DNA of 64,000 nucleotides, taken from assembly GCA_964543795.1 (NCBI GenBank), contig CAZIZN010000003.1, positions 248,001-312,000 on the forward strand, read 5' to 3'. Origin of the DNA: JACKIC01 sp964543795 (GTDB taxonomy: Bacteria > Planctomycetota > UBA1135 > UBA2386). Of this stretch, positions 1 to 8,528 are shown piece by piece (position 1 is the stretch's first letter; each line of letters opens with the position of its first letter). Under the pieces are notes generated by a model. The model ran no database searches. It had not been told where the DNA came from and saw only the letters and a list, made by a program, of their open reading frames with translations. The position numbers were made by a program, and so were the translations under genes.

Positions 1-104
1 GATATTTCGGAGCCGTCATCGGGGGCGCGGAGTGTAGAGGCAGACGCGCCGGCATTCTGCCCCTCTTCTCTCCGCCGGCGGGACCTCCCCGTAGCATCGA
101 CGCC

Positions 105-1247
105 ATGCCCTCACCGTCCTCGACCCGTCGTTCGTTCCTCGCCACCTCGGCCGGTGCGCTCGCGGCGTTGCCGCTGGCCGCCGCCGGCCACACGCAGAAG
201 CGCCGCTTCGCACCGAAGAAGATCCTCGTGCTCGGCGGCACCGGCTTCATCGGCCCGCACTTCGTGCGCACGGCACGGCAGGGCGGACACACCGTGACGC
301 TGTGGAACCGCGGCCGCACCAACCCCGGCCTGTTCCCCGACGTCGAACAGCTGCGCGGCCAACGTCGTCGCCCGCGCCCGGGCCGGGCCAACGATCCGGC
401 CCAGGACCTGACGGCCCTGCAGGGTCGCACGTGGGACTGCGTACTCGACACGAGCGGCTACTTCACCGGCGAGGTCGAGGACGTGTGCAAGGTGCTCGCC
501 GGCAACGTCGGCCAGTACGTCTACATCAGTTCGCTGTCGGTCTATCCGGGCCTCGACACCGGCACCGCCCCCATCGACGAGTCGAGCCCGCTCGCGGAGT
601 GCCCCGACAAGTACGTGCAGGACATGGGCAAGGACTACGAGTTCTACGGCGCGCTCAAGCGCTACTGCGAAGACGCCGTCGCCGCCGCGTTCCCGGGGGC
701 GGCGACCCTCGTGCGCCCAGGCTACATCGTCGGTCCCGGCGACCCCACGGACCGCTTCACCTACTGGCCCGCGCGCTTCGTCCGCGGCGGCGAGTGCCTC
801 GCCCCCGGCGACCCCGACAACGAGGTCCAGTTCGTCGACGTGCGCGACCTCGCGACCTGGCTGGTCCACCTGTGCGAGCAGGGCACCACCGGCCCGTTCA
901 ACGCGGTCGGCTTCGACGGCCGCATCTCGGTGGCCGAGTTCCTGCACACCGGCAAGGGCACGCTGAACCACGGCTGTTCGTTCACCTGGGTCGACGACGA
1001 GTTCCTCGCCCAGAACGGCGTCACGAGCTGGCAGGAGATGGGCTGCTGGACGCCCAAGGCGAAGAACGCGCACGCGAGCAACCAGAAGGCGATCGCGAAC
1101 GGCGCCACGTTCCGGCCGATCGCCGACACGATCCGCGACACGGCCGCCTGGGTGCAGGCCAAGGACGGCCGCGGCGACGGTCCCTGGCGCGCGGGCATGA
1201 CGGCCGAGCGCGAGAAGGACCTGCTGGCGAAGTGGAAGGCGCGCTGA
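105..1247 (+). CDS. Tat-exported NAD-dependent epimerase/dehydratase-like protein
   Basis: The 380-residue protein starts with a twin-arginine signal (TRRSFLATSA near residues 8-17, then an Ala/Leu-rich stretch), so it is probably exported folded with its cofactor. After the signal comes a Rossmann motif, GGTGFIG at about residues 44-50, typical of extended short-chain dehydrogenases, and a later region with YISSLSVYPG resembling the family's catalytic strand. The downstream YGALK sequence may supply the usual Tyr and Lys. Family members oxidise or epimerise nucleotide sugars or related polyols, but the substrate cannot be read here. It stands alone, with 284 non-coding bases before the next gene. 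Confidence 0.8.
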   Translation: MPSPSSTRRSFLATSAGALAALPLAAAGHTQKRRFAPKKILVLGGTGFIGPHFVRTARQGGHTVTLWNRGRTNPGLFPDVEQLRGQRRRPRPGRANDPAQDLTALQGRTWDCVLDTSGYFTGEVEDVCKVLAGNVGQYVYISSLSVYPGLDTGTAPIDESSPLAECPDKYVQDMGKDYEFYGALKRYCEDAVAAAFPGAATLVRPGYIVGPGDPTDRFTYWPARFVRGGECLAPGDPDNEVQFVDVRDLATWLVHLCEQGTTGPFNAVGFDGRISVAEFLHTGKGTLNHGCSFTWVDDEFLAQNGVTSWQEMGCWTPKAKNAHASNQKAIANGATFRPIADTIRDTAAWVQAKDGRGDGPWRAGMTAEREKDLLAKWKAR

Positions 1248-1531
1248 GGACTGCTGGCGAGCTTGGGCCGGCGCGGCCGCCGCAGTGACACCGCGACCGC
1301 CGGGGCCGGCCGGGTGCGGGCCGAGGTCGCCCCCTTCCTGCCGCCACCCGACCCGCGGCGCGGCGGTGCCAAGGTCTCCAGCCGTCGTGCTTCCGGCCCG
1401 CCGCAGCAGCAGCGGCGTCCCCGGCGGCGACCGCCGCGGCAATCGCGCCCCATACTGCACTGTCCGCAGCGCTCGCGTGATGGCTGTCGCCCGCTCCCCG
1501 CGGATGTCCCGCAGTCCACGCCTCGAGAACC

Positions 1532-3049
1532 ATGACGCATCGCATCCACCTGCCCCTGCTCGCCGCCACCCTCCTCGCCGCGCCTGCCTTCGCCCAGAAC
1601 CTGGCGCTCGACCGCCAAGGCGGCGGCCTCGGAACGCCGACGACGCTCCAGGTCGCGGGCAACCCGAACGAGTTCTACGCGATCCTGCTCGACTACCAGG
1701 AGCAGACGACCTTCGTACCGGCGCTGGGCTTGACGCTGGCGATCCGCGACATCTACGCGGGCCTGTCCTTCGCGCTGCCGGGGTTCACCGGCGTGACGAA
1801 CGCCACGGGCGCCGCGGCGGCGACGGCGACGATCCCGAACGACCCGGCGCTCACGAGCCTCGTGCTCTCGCTGCAGGCGATCTCGCTGGGCACCACGAAT
1901 CAGGTCTCCAACCTCGTGCGCATCACGCCGCAGGCGCCGGGCACCTTCGCGCCAGCACTGGCGCAGCCGACGGTGCCGATCCAGGGCGGCGGCGTGCTGC
2001 CGCGGGCGAACGGCGAACTGTTGTTCGTCGGCGGGTCGGGCCCGCTCGCGCAGACCTACCGCAGCCGCACCGAGGACTGGGCCGCGGCCGGAGCGACGTT
2101 CGGCGTCGGCCTCCTGTCGCAGACGACGCCGCTGGCCGACGGCCGCGTGCTGTTCACCGGCGGCCTCGACCTCGCCACCGGCCAGCCGACCGCCGCCGCG
2201 GCGATCTACGACCCGGCGACGCAGACGACGACCACGCTGGCGATGGCCAGTCCGCGCGCCGGCCACGGCGCCTCGCTGCTCGGCAACGGCCGCGTGCTGA
2301 TCACGGGCGGTTCGTCGGCGCTCGACCTGACGAACCCGCTGTCGTTGTTCACGGGCATCCTCGCCTCGACCGAACTCTTCGATCCGGCCACGAACACGTT
2401 CCTGGCTGGCCCGAACATGCTCGAGGCGCGCGCAATGCACTCGTCGACGACGCTGACCAACGGCAACGTGCTGATCGCCGGCGGCATCACGCTGATCCCG
2501 TTCCTCAACCTGCCGACCGTGTCGGCGACCGCCTACCGCTTCAACCCGGCGAGCAACAGCTTCGGCCTGCCGGCGACCTTCTCGGGCGGCCGCTTCCTGC
2601 ACAGCGCCGTGGCGCTCGACAACGGCAAGGTGCTGCTCTGCGGCGGCCTGACGCTCGACCTGACGACGTTCCTGCAGACGCTGAACATCCAGGACCTCAT
2701 CATCGGCACGCGCAGCGACTGCCAGGTCTACACGCCGTCCCTGCTCGGCTTCGGCACCTTCGCGACGACGAACGGCATGCAGGAAGGCCGCGCTGGCGCC
2801 GCGCTCGCCGCGCTGCCCAACGGCGGTGCGCTGATCGCCGGCGGCTTCCGCCTCGCGATCAACAACCAGACCCAGACGTTCGACTTCGCGGCCACGGCGA
2901 CGGCCGACGTGTTCACGCAGGGCCCGAACGCGATCGCGCCGACCGGTTCGATGGCCGCCCCGCGGCTGTTCCCGCTCGCGGTGAACCTGCCCGACGGCAA
3001 CGTGATGCTGGTCGGCGGCGGCCCGGGCGCCGAGATCTACCAGCGGTGA
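1532..3049 (+). CDS. secreted Kelch-repeat-type protein
   Basis: The 505-residue protein has a clear signal peptide ending AFAQ at about residue 22. Residues from about 23 to 145 form a beta-rich domain with an IPNDPALTSLVLSLQ-type ending that resembles the C-terminal domain of other secreted proteins in this window. The rest holds repeated segments of the form 'L.nGrvLf.GG' followed by 'a.iYDPat..', which are Kelch beta-propeller blades. Such proteins are usually extracellular or cell-surface binding proteins, and no enzyme active site is visible. A strong hairpin begins at its stop codon. The ATG is chosen because the signal peptide follows it directly. Confidence 0.8.
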   Translation: MTHRIHLPLLAATLLAAPAFAQNLALDRQGGGLGTPTTLQVAGNPNEFYAILLDYQEQTTFVPALGLTLAIRDIYAGLSFALPGFTGVTNATGAAAATATIPNDPALTSLVLSLQAISLGTTNQVSNLVRITPQAPGTFAPALAQPTVPIQGGGVLPRANGELLFVGGSGPLAQTYRSRTEDWAAAGATFGVGLLSQTTPLADGRVLFTGGLDLATGQPTAAAAIYDPATQTTTTLAMASPRAGHGASLLGNGRVLITGGSSALDLTNPLSLFTGILASTELFDPATNTFLAGPNMLEARAMHSSTTLTNGNVLIAGGITLIPFLNLPTVSATAYRFNPASNSFGLPATFSGGRFLHSAVALDNGKVLLCGGLTLDLTTFLQTLNIQDLIIGTRSDCQVYTPSLLGFGTFATTNGMQEGRAGAALAALPNGGALIAGGFRLAINNQTQTFDFAATATADVFTQGPNAIAPTGSMAAPRLFPLAVNLPDGNVMLVGGGPGAEIYQR

Positions 3050-3081
3050 GCGGCTCCGGCCGCAACGGCCGGAACCGCTCA
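3047..3081 (+). terminator. hairpin at the stop of the Kelch-protein gene
   Basis: A 16-base stem (3047-3062 with 3066-3081, one mismatch) closes on a three-base CAA loop and starts within the stop codon. There is no T-run after it, so it may be a factor-assisted terminator or an mRNA 3'-end protector rather than a classical intrinsic terminator. Confidence 0.5.
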
Positions 3082-3191
3082 GCATCTCCTGGCAGCCGCC
3101 GCAACGCGGACGGCGGGCAACGGCGGGACGAAGGCACCCAGCCCGCTGCGGCGTCCGCCGGCTGGCGCGGCTCCGGCCGCAGCGACCGCGC

Positions 3192-4250
3192 TCAGCGGCC
3201 GATCACGGCCGCGACCGCGCTCGTCGTGATGCCGCCGGCGAGGTTGCCCGGCAGCGGGTTCGGATCGACGAGCAGCGCCTGCACGAAGAAGCGCTGACCG
3301 ACGAGACCGGCTCCGCCCGGGATCGGCAGGTCGATGCGCGGCGCCGGCGCACCCGGTCCGAACGACTCGCTGTGCAGGATGTCGATGTGCTGCCGGCAGC
3401 CCGGCATGCCGATGAAGCCGAGGTCGAGCGGCAGCGGCAGGTAGTACCAAGCGGTGTTCGAGAGGCCCACGACCCAGAAGCCGATGCCGAAGCCCGGCGG
3501 TGCGAACTGCACGTCGAGCAGGAACGACTGCCCCGCGACCGGCTGGCTCTGCAGCCAGAGTTCGGGCACGCCGCCGCTGCCCTCGCAACCGGCGCCGAAC
3601 GGCATCGCCGCGCCGAGCGCGATCGGCGCGCCCGCCGTGCCGTAGTACAGGTTGCCCGCCCACATGCGCGGCGTGAACACGAGACCGGACAGGAACGCGT
3701 TCTGTGCCGCGCCGCCGCGCACGGTCACTTCGTTGGTCGCGTGCACGGTGTTGGCGCACGAGCCGGGCGTCTGCGAGCTCGAGCACGATGCCCCGTTCGT
3801 GTACGCGTGGTTCCAGGCGACGGTGCCGGGCAGCGAGGGCACGGCGGTCGAGCGCAGCGCGACACCGTAGTCCCCGGGACCGAGCACGAGCGGCTGCAGG
3901 AAGCGGAACTGCACGAGCTGGTGGTTGGGGGACATGGGCACGTAATCCGCGGCGATGCCCCTCGCGGCCGGCGACCAGAGCGCCGCGCTGCCGAGATTGC
4001 CGAGGTAGCTCGTCGGCCCGAGCCAGACCTCCAGCAGCAGCGGTCCGGCCGCGGTTCCCAGCGTGCCGGCCCAACAGTCGATGGCCGAGATCGAGACGGT
4101 GGTGCGGACCTCGAGGTCGAAGTAGAGGCCGCCGCCGAGGTTGCCCTGGTTGACCGTGACGAGGTTGGTCTGCAGCGGCGACTGCGCCAGGGACAGGCCG
4201 ACGAGGGTGAGGGAACACAGGCCGGCGCCGACGGCTGAGCGGACGTTCAT
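3192..4250 (-). CDS. secreted protein with the recurring C-terminal beta domain
   Basis: The 352-residue reading begins at the ATG at 4250, because a signal peptide (hydrophobic GAGLCSLTLVGLSLAQ) follows and a GGAG ribosome site lies just upstream. The open frame extends further upstream, but that part shows no protein-like character. The middle (about residues 30-210) resembles carbohydrate-binding or jelly-roll sequences. The last 120 residues form the domain shared with several other secreted proteins here: a 'GAGCEGSGG' start, a 'GMPGC' centre and an ending 'GLVGQRFFVQALLVDP'. No catalytic motif is visible. I expect a cell-surface or extracellular location. Confidence 0.75.
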   Translation of the reverse strand: MNVRSAVGAGLCSLTLVGLSLAQSPLQTNLVTVNQGNLGGGLYFDLEVRTTVSISAIDCWAGTLGTAAGPLLLEVWLGPTSYLGNLGSAALWSPAARGIAADYVPMSPNHQLVQFRFLQPLVLGPGDYGVALRSTAVPSLPGTVAWNHAYTNGASCSSSQTPGSCANTVHATNEVTVRGGAAQNAFLSGLVFTPRMWAGNLYYGTAGAPIALGAAMPFGAGCEGSGGVPELWLQSQPVAGQSFLLDVQFAPPGFGIGFWVVGLSNTAWYYLPLPLDLGFIGMPGCRQHIDILHSESFGPGAPAPRIDLPIPGGAGLVGQRFFVQALLVDPNPLPGNLAGGITTSAVAAVIGR

Positions 4251-4418
4251 GGGATCTCCGGGTCCAGGTCGCGGCGCGCGGGGCGATGCGCGCCACGGCG
4301 GGAGCCTACGCTCCCGACCTGCCGACCTCACGCCGCGGCCGCGGCGGGCGCGGCAGCCTCGCACGATCGTGTGCCACCGCTTGACGGGCACTACCGCGGC
4401 GCTACCGTCCCGCACCTC

Positions 4419-4511
4419 GTGACCGCCTGCCATTCCCACCCGGTGCATCGTCATCACCACGCCCGCCATGACGGCGGGGCCGGTGCGGCGGATGCCTGGG
4501 TGCGCAGCTAG
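4419..4511 (+). CDS. hisL: histidine operon leader peptide
   Basis: This 30-codon frame starts at GTG and ends at TAG, 118 bases before hisG. Seven of its 30 residues are His, clustered in the first 17 (TACHSHPVHRHHHARH after the start). Histidine is otherwise uncommon, and a His cluster at this place is the hallmark of enterobacterial hisL, where ribosome stalling at His codons controls transcription of the operon. A hairpin lies 24 bases after the stop. An internal stem (4462-4467 with 4473-4478) overlaps the last His codons. I see no obvious ribosome site. The peptide is too short to judge by codon use, so the call rests on composition and position. Confidence 0.72.
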   Translation: MTACHSHPVHRHHHARHDGGAGAADAWVRS

Positions 4512-4534
4512 ACGGAACCCACGCGATCCTGACC

Positions 4535-4558
4535 CGACGCCGGCCTCGCCCGGCGTCG
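4535..4558 (+). promoter_or_regulatory. attenuator-like hairpin upstream of hisG
   Basis: Nine perfectly paired bases (4535-4543 with 4550-4558) close a six-base loop. Only a short TTT follows, at 4564-4566. With the His-rich leader just upstream, it is the best candidate for the terminator of a his attenuator. The sequence at 4480-4488 is a partial match to the right arm (6 of 9 bases) and could compete for the left arm as antiterminator, but that pairing is weak on paper. The rest of 4251-4629 shows no gene. Confidence 0.55.
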
Positions 4559-4629
4559 TCGCGTTTCGGGAGGGATCCCGGGACGAACGGGGCCGGCCGC
4601 CACCGCACCCCTTCGCGACCCGCATCCCC

Positions 4630-5505
4630 ATGCTCCCACCCGACGCTCCCGCCACGCTCCGCCTCGCACTGCCCAAGGGCCGCATGCAGCAGGGCGTGCT
4701 CCAACTCCTCGCCGACGCCGGCATGCCCGTGCGCCTGGGCCAACGCGACTACCGGCCGCGCCTCAGCGATCCGACGATCGACTGCAAGCTGCTGAAGCCC
4801 CAGAACGTCGTCGAGATGCTGCACATGGGCAGCCGCGACCTCGGCTTCGCCGGTGCCGACTGGGTCGCCGAACTCGGCTTCGATCTCGTGCCGCTGCTCG
4901 ACACCGGCCTCGATCCGGTGCGCATCGTCGCCGCCGCACCGGCCGCCTTCCTCGACGGCGGGCGGTTGCCGCGGCGCCCGTTCGTGGTCGCCTCGGAGTA
5001 CGAACGGCTGACCCGCGGATGGCTCGTGCAGCACGGCTGCGACGCGACGTTCGTGCGCTCGTACGGGGCAACCGAGGCGTTCCCGCCCGACGACGCCGAT
5101 GTGATCGTCGACAACACGGCCACCGGCGACACGCTGGCGGCGAACGGCCTCGTGGTGTTCGACGAACTGCTGCGCAGCACGACGCGCCTCTACGCCAACC
5201 CGGCGAGCCTCGACGATCCCGCGCGCCGCGCGCGCATCGACGCCTTCGTGCTGCTGCTGCGGTCGGTGCAGGACGCGCGCAGCCGTGCCATGCTCGACGT
5301 CAACGTCGGCAAGGACCAGCTCGCCGCCGTCGTCGCCGCGCTGCCGGCGATGCAGAACCCCACCATCGCCACGCTGCACGGCGGCGGCGGCTACGCGGTG
5401 CGCGCCGCGGTGCCGCGCGCGGACCTGCCGGCCCTGCTGCCGGCCCTGCGTGCGCTCGGCGCACGCGACCTCGTCGTCACCAACGTCGCGCAACTCGTGC
5501 CATGA
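4630..5505 (+). CDS. hisG: ATP phosphoribosyltransferase, long form
   Basis: HisG catalyses the first step of histidine synthesis, joining ATP and PRPP to give phosphoribosyl-ATP. The 291-residue protein begins with the characteristic LRLALPKGRM (residues 10-19). It carries the PRPP-binding segment DVIVDNTATGDTLAANGL at 157-174. It ends with a roughly 75-residue domain (PTIATLHGGGGYAV and following) matching the regulatory HisG_C domain, so this is the long, hexameric form that is feedback-inhibited by histidine and needs no HisZ. The ATG at 4630 places LPKGR at the usual distance, although the frame is open further upstream. The stop overlaps the start of hisC by four bases. Confidence 0.93.
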   Translation: MLPPDAPATLRLALPKGRMQQGVLQLLADAGMPVRLGQRDYRPRLSDPTIDCKLLKPQNVVEMLHMGSRDLGFAGADWVAELGFDLVPLLDTGLDPVRIVAAAPAAFLDGGRLPRRPFVVASEYERLTRGWLVQHGCDATFVRSYGATEAFPPDDADVIVDNTATGDTLAANGLVVFDELLRSTTRLYANPASLDDPARRARIDAFVLLLRSVQDARSRAMLDVNVGKDQLAAVVAALPAMQNPTIATLHGGGGYAVRAAVPRADLPALLPALRALGARDLVVTNVAQLVP

Positions 5506-6560
5506 ACCACCCGATCCCTCGCCCGGACCTGCCGACCCGCGCCTACACACGGCCGCAGGACGACGCCCGCATCGACCTCTGGCTCGACAGCAACGAAGGG
5601 CCCAGGGCGAACGCACGCCGCTTCGCCGCGGCCCCGGCCGAGCCCGAGACGATGCGCTGCTATCCGAACGACCGCCGGTTGCGGCTGGCGCTCGCCCGCA
5701 CGTTCGGCGTCGACGAGGCGCAGGTCGCGCTGGGCACCGGCGCCGACGAACTGCTCGATCGCATCTGCCGCGCCTGGCTCGCGCCGGGTCGCCGGCTCGT
5801 CGCGCCGAGCCCGTGCTTCCCGATGCTGCCGCGCTACGGCCAGCTCGCCGGCGCCGAACTCGCGTTCGTGCCGTGGCACGAGGGTGCCTTGCCGACCGCG
5901 GCGCTGCTGGCGCGCGTGCAACTGGGCGAGGCGCCCGCCGTGCTGTTCCTGACGACGCCGAACAACCCGACCGGACTCTCGATCCCGACCGGCGAGCTCG
6001 TGGCGATCGCGCGGGCCCTGCCCACGACGCTCGTCGTCGCGGATCTCGCCTACGTCGAGTTCCAGGACGAGGACCCGACCGCGGCGCTGCTCCTCCTGCC
6101 CAACGTGCTGGTCGTACGCACCTTCAGCAAGGGCTTCGGCCTCGCCGGCCTGCGCGTCGGCTACGCGCTCGGCGCGAGGGACCTCGTGGCGCCGCTCGCG
6201 GTGTGCGCGAGCCCGTTCCCGATCGCCGGGCCGTCGCTCGCGCTCGCGGAACTGGCGCTCGCCGCCGGACCCGACGCGAACGCCCTCGCCGCGGTGCGGC
6301 GCGAACGGCCGCAGCTCGCCGCCGCGCTGCAGGCGCGCGGGCTGCAGGTGCTGCCGAGCGAAGCGAACTTCGTGTTCGCGCGGGCGCCGTCCGACGCGAG
6401 CGCACAGCGGTTCGCGGCGGCGCTGCGCACCGCGGGCATCCAGATCCGCACCTTCCCGGGCGCCGACCCGTTCCTCGGCCAGGCACTGCGCATCACCTGT
6501 CCCGGCGACGACGCCGACTTCGCGCGGCTCCTTCGCGCCTTGCCCGAGACCCTGCCATGA
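5502..6560 (+). CDS. hisC: histidinol-phosphate aminotransferase
   Basis: This PLP-dependent fold-type I aminotransferase converts imidazole-acetol phosphate and glutamate to histidinol phosphate. The 352-residue length is normal. The PLP lysine is K210 in FSKGFGLAGLRVGY. TPNNPTG and the VVADLAYVEF segment, which contacts the cofactor, are in place upstream, and the C-terminal LRITCPG matches the substrate-carboxylate arginine region. The start ATG overlaps the hisG stop (ATGA), which implies translational coupling. The family includes other aminotransferases, but the operon position settles the role. Confidence 0.93.
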   Translation: MNHPIPRPDLPTRAYTRPQDDARIDLWLDSNEGPRANARRFAAAPAEPETMRCYPNDRRLRLALARTFGVDEAQVALGTGADELLDRICRAWLAPGRRLVAPSPCFPMLPRYGQLAGAELAFVPWHEGALPTAALLARVQLGEAPAVLFLTTPNNPTGLSIPTGELVAIARALPTTLVVADLAYVEFQDEDPTAALLLLPNVLVVRTFSKGFGLAGLRVGYALGARDLVAPLAVCASPFPIAGPSLALAELALAAGPDANALAAVRRERPQLAAALQARGLQVLPSEANFVFARAPSDASAQRFAAALRTAGIQIRTFPGADPFLGQALRITCPGDDADFARLLRALPETLP

Positions 6561-7171
6561 CATCCGAATCCGTGCCTTTCCCCCCCACCGCCGACCGCAC
6601 CGCCAGCCTCGCCCGCACCACCCGCGAGACCGACGTGCGCGCGACGCTCTCGCTCGACGGCCGCGGCCAGGCGCTGGTTGCCACGGGCGTGCCGTTCCTC
6701 GACCACCTGCTGACCGCGCTCGCGCGCCACGCCGGCTTCGACCTCGAGCTGCGCTGCACGGGCGACCTCGCGGTCGACGACCACCACAGCGTCGAGGACT
6801 GCGCGATCGTGCTCGGCCAGTGCCTCGACGCGGCCCTCGGCGACCGCGCCGGCATCCGCCGCTTCGGCCACGCCTACGCGCCGCTCGACGAGGCGCTGGC
6901 GCGCGCGGTCGTCGACCTGTCGGGACGGCCGTTCGCGGCGATCCTGCTGCCGTGGCGTCGCGAGGCGATCGGCGGGCTCAGCCTCGAGAACCTGCCGCAC
7001 GCGCTCGCGACCTTCGCGACGCACGCGCGGCTGTGTCTGCACCTCGACGTGCTGCGCGGCGAGAACGACCACCACCGCGCCGAGGCCGCGGTGAAGGCGC
7101 TGGCGCTGGCCCTGCGCAGCGCCTGCGAACGCGTCGGCGACGGCGTGCCGAGCACCAAGGGGGTGCTGTGA
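6557..7171 (+). CDS. hisB: imidazoleglycerol-phosphate dehydratase
   Basis: This enzyme removes water from imidazoleglycerol phosphate, the sixth step of the pathway. The 204-residue protein is monofunctional: it lacks the histidinol-phosphatase domain fused to HisB in enterobacteria. The metal-binding histidine motifs are DDHHSVED (about residues 74-81) and GENDHHRAEAAVKAL near residue 170, both complete. The first 17 residues are poorly conserved. The ATG overlaps the hisC stop by four bases. No histidinol-phosphatase gene is present in this operon, so that step must be supplied from elsewhere. Confidence 0.93.
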   Translation: MTSESVPFPPTADRTASLARTTRETDVRATLSLDGRGQALVATGVPFLDHLLTALARHAGFDLELRCTGDLAVDDHHSVEDCAIVLGQCLDAALGDRAGIRRFGHAYAPLDEALARAVVDLSGRPFAAILLPWRREAIGGLSLENLPHALATFATHARLCLHLDVLRGENDHHRAEAAVKALALALRSACERVGDGVPSTKGVL

Positions 7172-7782
7172 ACGCACTCACGCTGGTGCCGACCGGCGTC
7201 GCCAACCTCGCGTCGGTGCGCGCGGCGTTCGTGCGGCTCGGCTGCGATCTCGTCGCCGCGACAAGACCCGCCGACGTCGCGGACGCGGCGGCGGTCGTGC
7301 TGCCCGGCGTCGGACACTTCGGTGCCGCGCGCGCCGCGCTCGACCGCGCGGGCCTCGCGACCGCGCTGCAGCAGCGGCTCGCCGCGGGCCTGCCGACGCT
7401 CGGCATCTGCCTCGGCATGCAGCTCTGCTGCGAGGGCAGCGACGAGGCCCCCGGGGTGCCCGGGCTCGGCCTCGTGCCGGGCTGCGCGACCCGCTTTCCC
7501 GATCGGGTGCGATGCCCGCAGATGGGCTGGAACCGCGTCGACGTCGCCGCCGACGCGGCGCTGCTGCGGCCCGGGCACGCCTGGTTCGCGAACTCGTTCC
7601 GCCTCGCCGAGGCGCCCGCCGGCTGGACGGCCGCGACCGCCGACCACGGCGGTCCGTTCGTCGCCGCGCTCGAACGCGGCTCCGTGCTGCTGTGCCAGTT
7701 CCACCCCGAGCTGTCCGGCGGATTCGGCGCCGCACTGCTCGAGCGCTGGCTCGCGCGGGCGCGGCAGGGGGTCCCGTGCTGA
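7168..7782 (+). CDS. hisH: imidazole glycerol phosphate synthase, glutaminase subunit
   Basis: HisH is the class I amidotransferase that hydrolyses glutamine and passes ammonia to HisF. In the 204-residue product the triad is visible: nucleophile C81 in LGICLGMQL, then H179 and E181 in QFHPE. LPGVGHF near residue 45 is the oxyanion-side motif. The start is a GTG sharing four bases with the hisB stop, the only start that keeps the normal N-terminus. It probably forms a 1:1 complex with the HisF encoded directly downstream. Confidence 0.93.
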   Translation: MNALTLVPTGVANLASVRAAFVRLGCDLVAATRPADVADAAAVVLPGVGHFGAARAALDRAGLATALQQRLAAGLPTLGICLGMQLCCEGSDEAPGVPGLGLVPGCATRFPDRVRCPQMGWNRVDVAADAALLRPGHAWFANSFRLAEAPAGWTAATADHGGPFVAALERGSVLLCQFHPELSGGFGAALLERWLARARQGVPC

Positions 7783-8528
7783 CCGCGCGCGTGATCCCGT
7801 GCCTCGACACCGACGCCGGCCGCGTCGTGAAGGGTGTGCGCTTCCTGGACCTGCGCGACTGCGGCGACCCGACCGAGCTCGCGGCGCGCTACCAGGAACA
7901 GGGCGCCGACGAACTCGTGTTGCTCGACGTCGCAGCGACGACCGAGGCCCGCGGCCACCGCCTCGCGACCGTGCGCGCCGTGCGCGCCGTGCTCGGCATC
8001 CCGCTGTGCGTCGGCGGCGGCCTGCGTTCGGCCGACGACGCGGCGGCCCTGCTCGATGCCGGTGCCGACAAGGTCGCGGTCAATTCGGCGGCGGTCGCCG
8101 AGCCGCGCCTGCTGACGGAGCTCGCGACGCGCTTCGGCAGCCAGGCCGTCGTGCTCGCGATCGACGCGCGGACGACCGACGGTCGCTTCGTCGTGCACAC
8201 CCACGCCGGCCGCAGCGGCACCGCCCGGGACGCGGTCGGCTGGGCCCACGAAGGCAGCGCGCGCGGTGCGGGCGAGATCCTGCTCACGAGCATGGACCGC
8301 GACGGCACGGGCCTCGGCTACGACCTCGACCTGCTCGCCGCGGTGCGCGCGGCGACCTTCGTGCCGGTGATCGCCTCGGGCGGCGCCCGCAGCGCTGCCG
8401 ACCTCGCGGCCGCACTCGGTGCCGGCGCCGACGGCCTCCTGCTGGCGTCGCTGCTGCACGACGGGCTCGCGACCGTCGCTTCCCTCAAACACGAACTGCT
8501 GACCCTCGGCCTGCCCCTGCGCCCATGA
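7776..8528 (+). CDS. hisF: imidazole glycerol phosphate synthase, cyclase subunit
   Basis: HisF uses ammonia from HisH to convert PRFAR into imidazoleglycerol phosphate and AICAR. The 250-residue (beta/alpha)8 barrel has catalytic D11 in ARVIPCLD, the second catalytic Asp in VLAIDAR near residue 130, and the phosphate-binding loops VGGGLRS and ASGGAR. Choosing GTG at 7776, which overlaps hisH by seven bases, places the first aspartate at the position known from characterised HisF. Its stop overlaps the next start by four bases. Confidence 0.93.
   Translation: MLTARVIPCLDTDAGRVVKGVRFLDLRDCGDPTELAARYQEQGADELVLLDVAATTEARGHRLATVRAVRAVLGIPLCVGGGLRSADDAAALLDAGADKVAVNSAAVAEPRLLTELATRFGSQAVVLAIDARTTDGRFVVHTHAGRSGTARDAVGWAHEGSARGAGEILLTSMDRDGTGLGYDLDLLAAVRAATFVPVIASGGARSAADLAAALGAGADGLLLASLLHDGLATVASLKHELLTLGLPLRP

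Noticed and set aside
5285..7171. A longer HisB with an N-terminal extension of more than 400 residues
   Set aside because: The extension is the out-of-frame reading of hisG and hisC. The ATG at 6557 in the hisC stop gives the normal protein.
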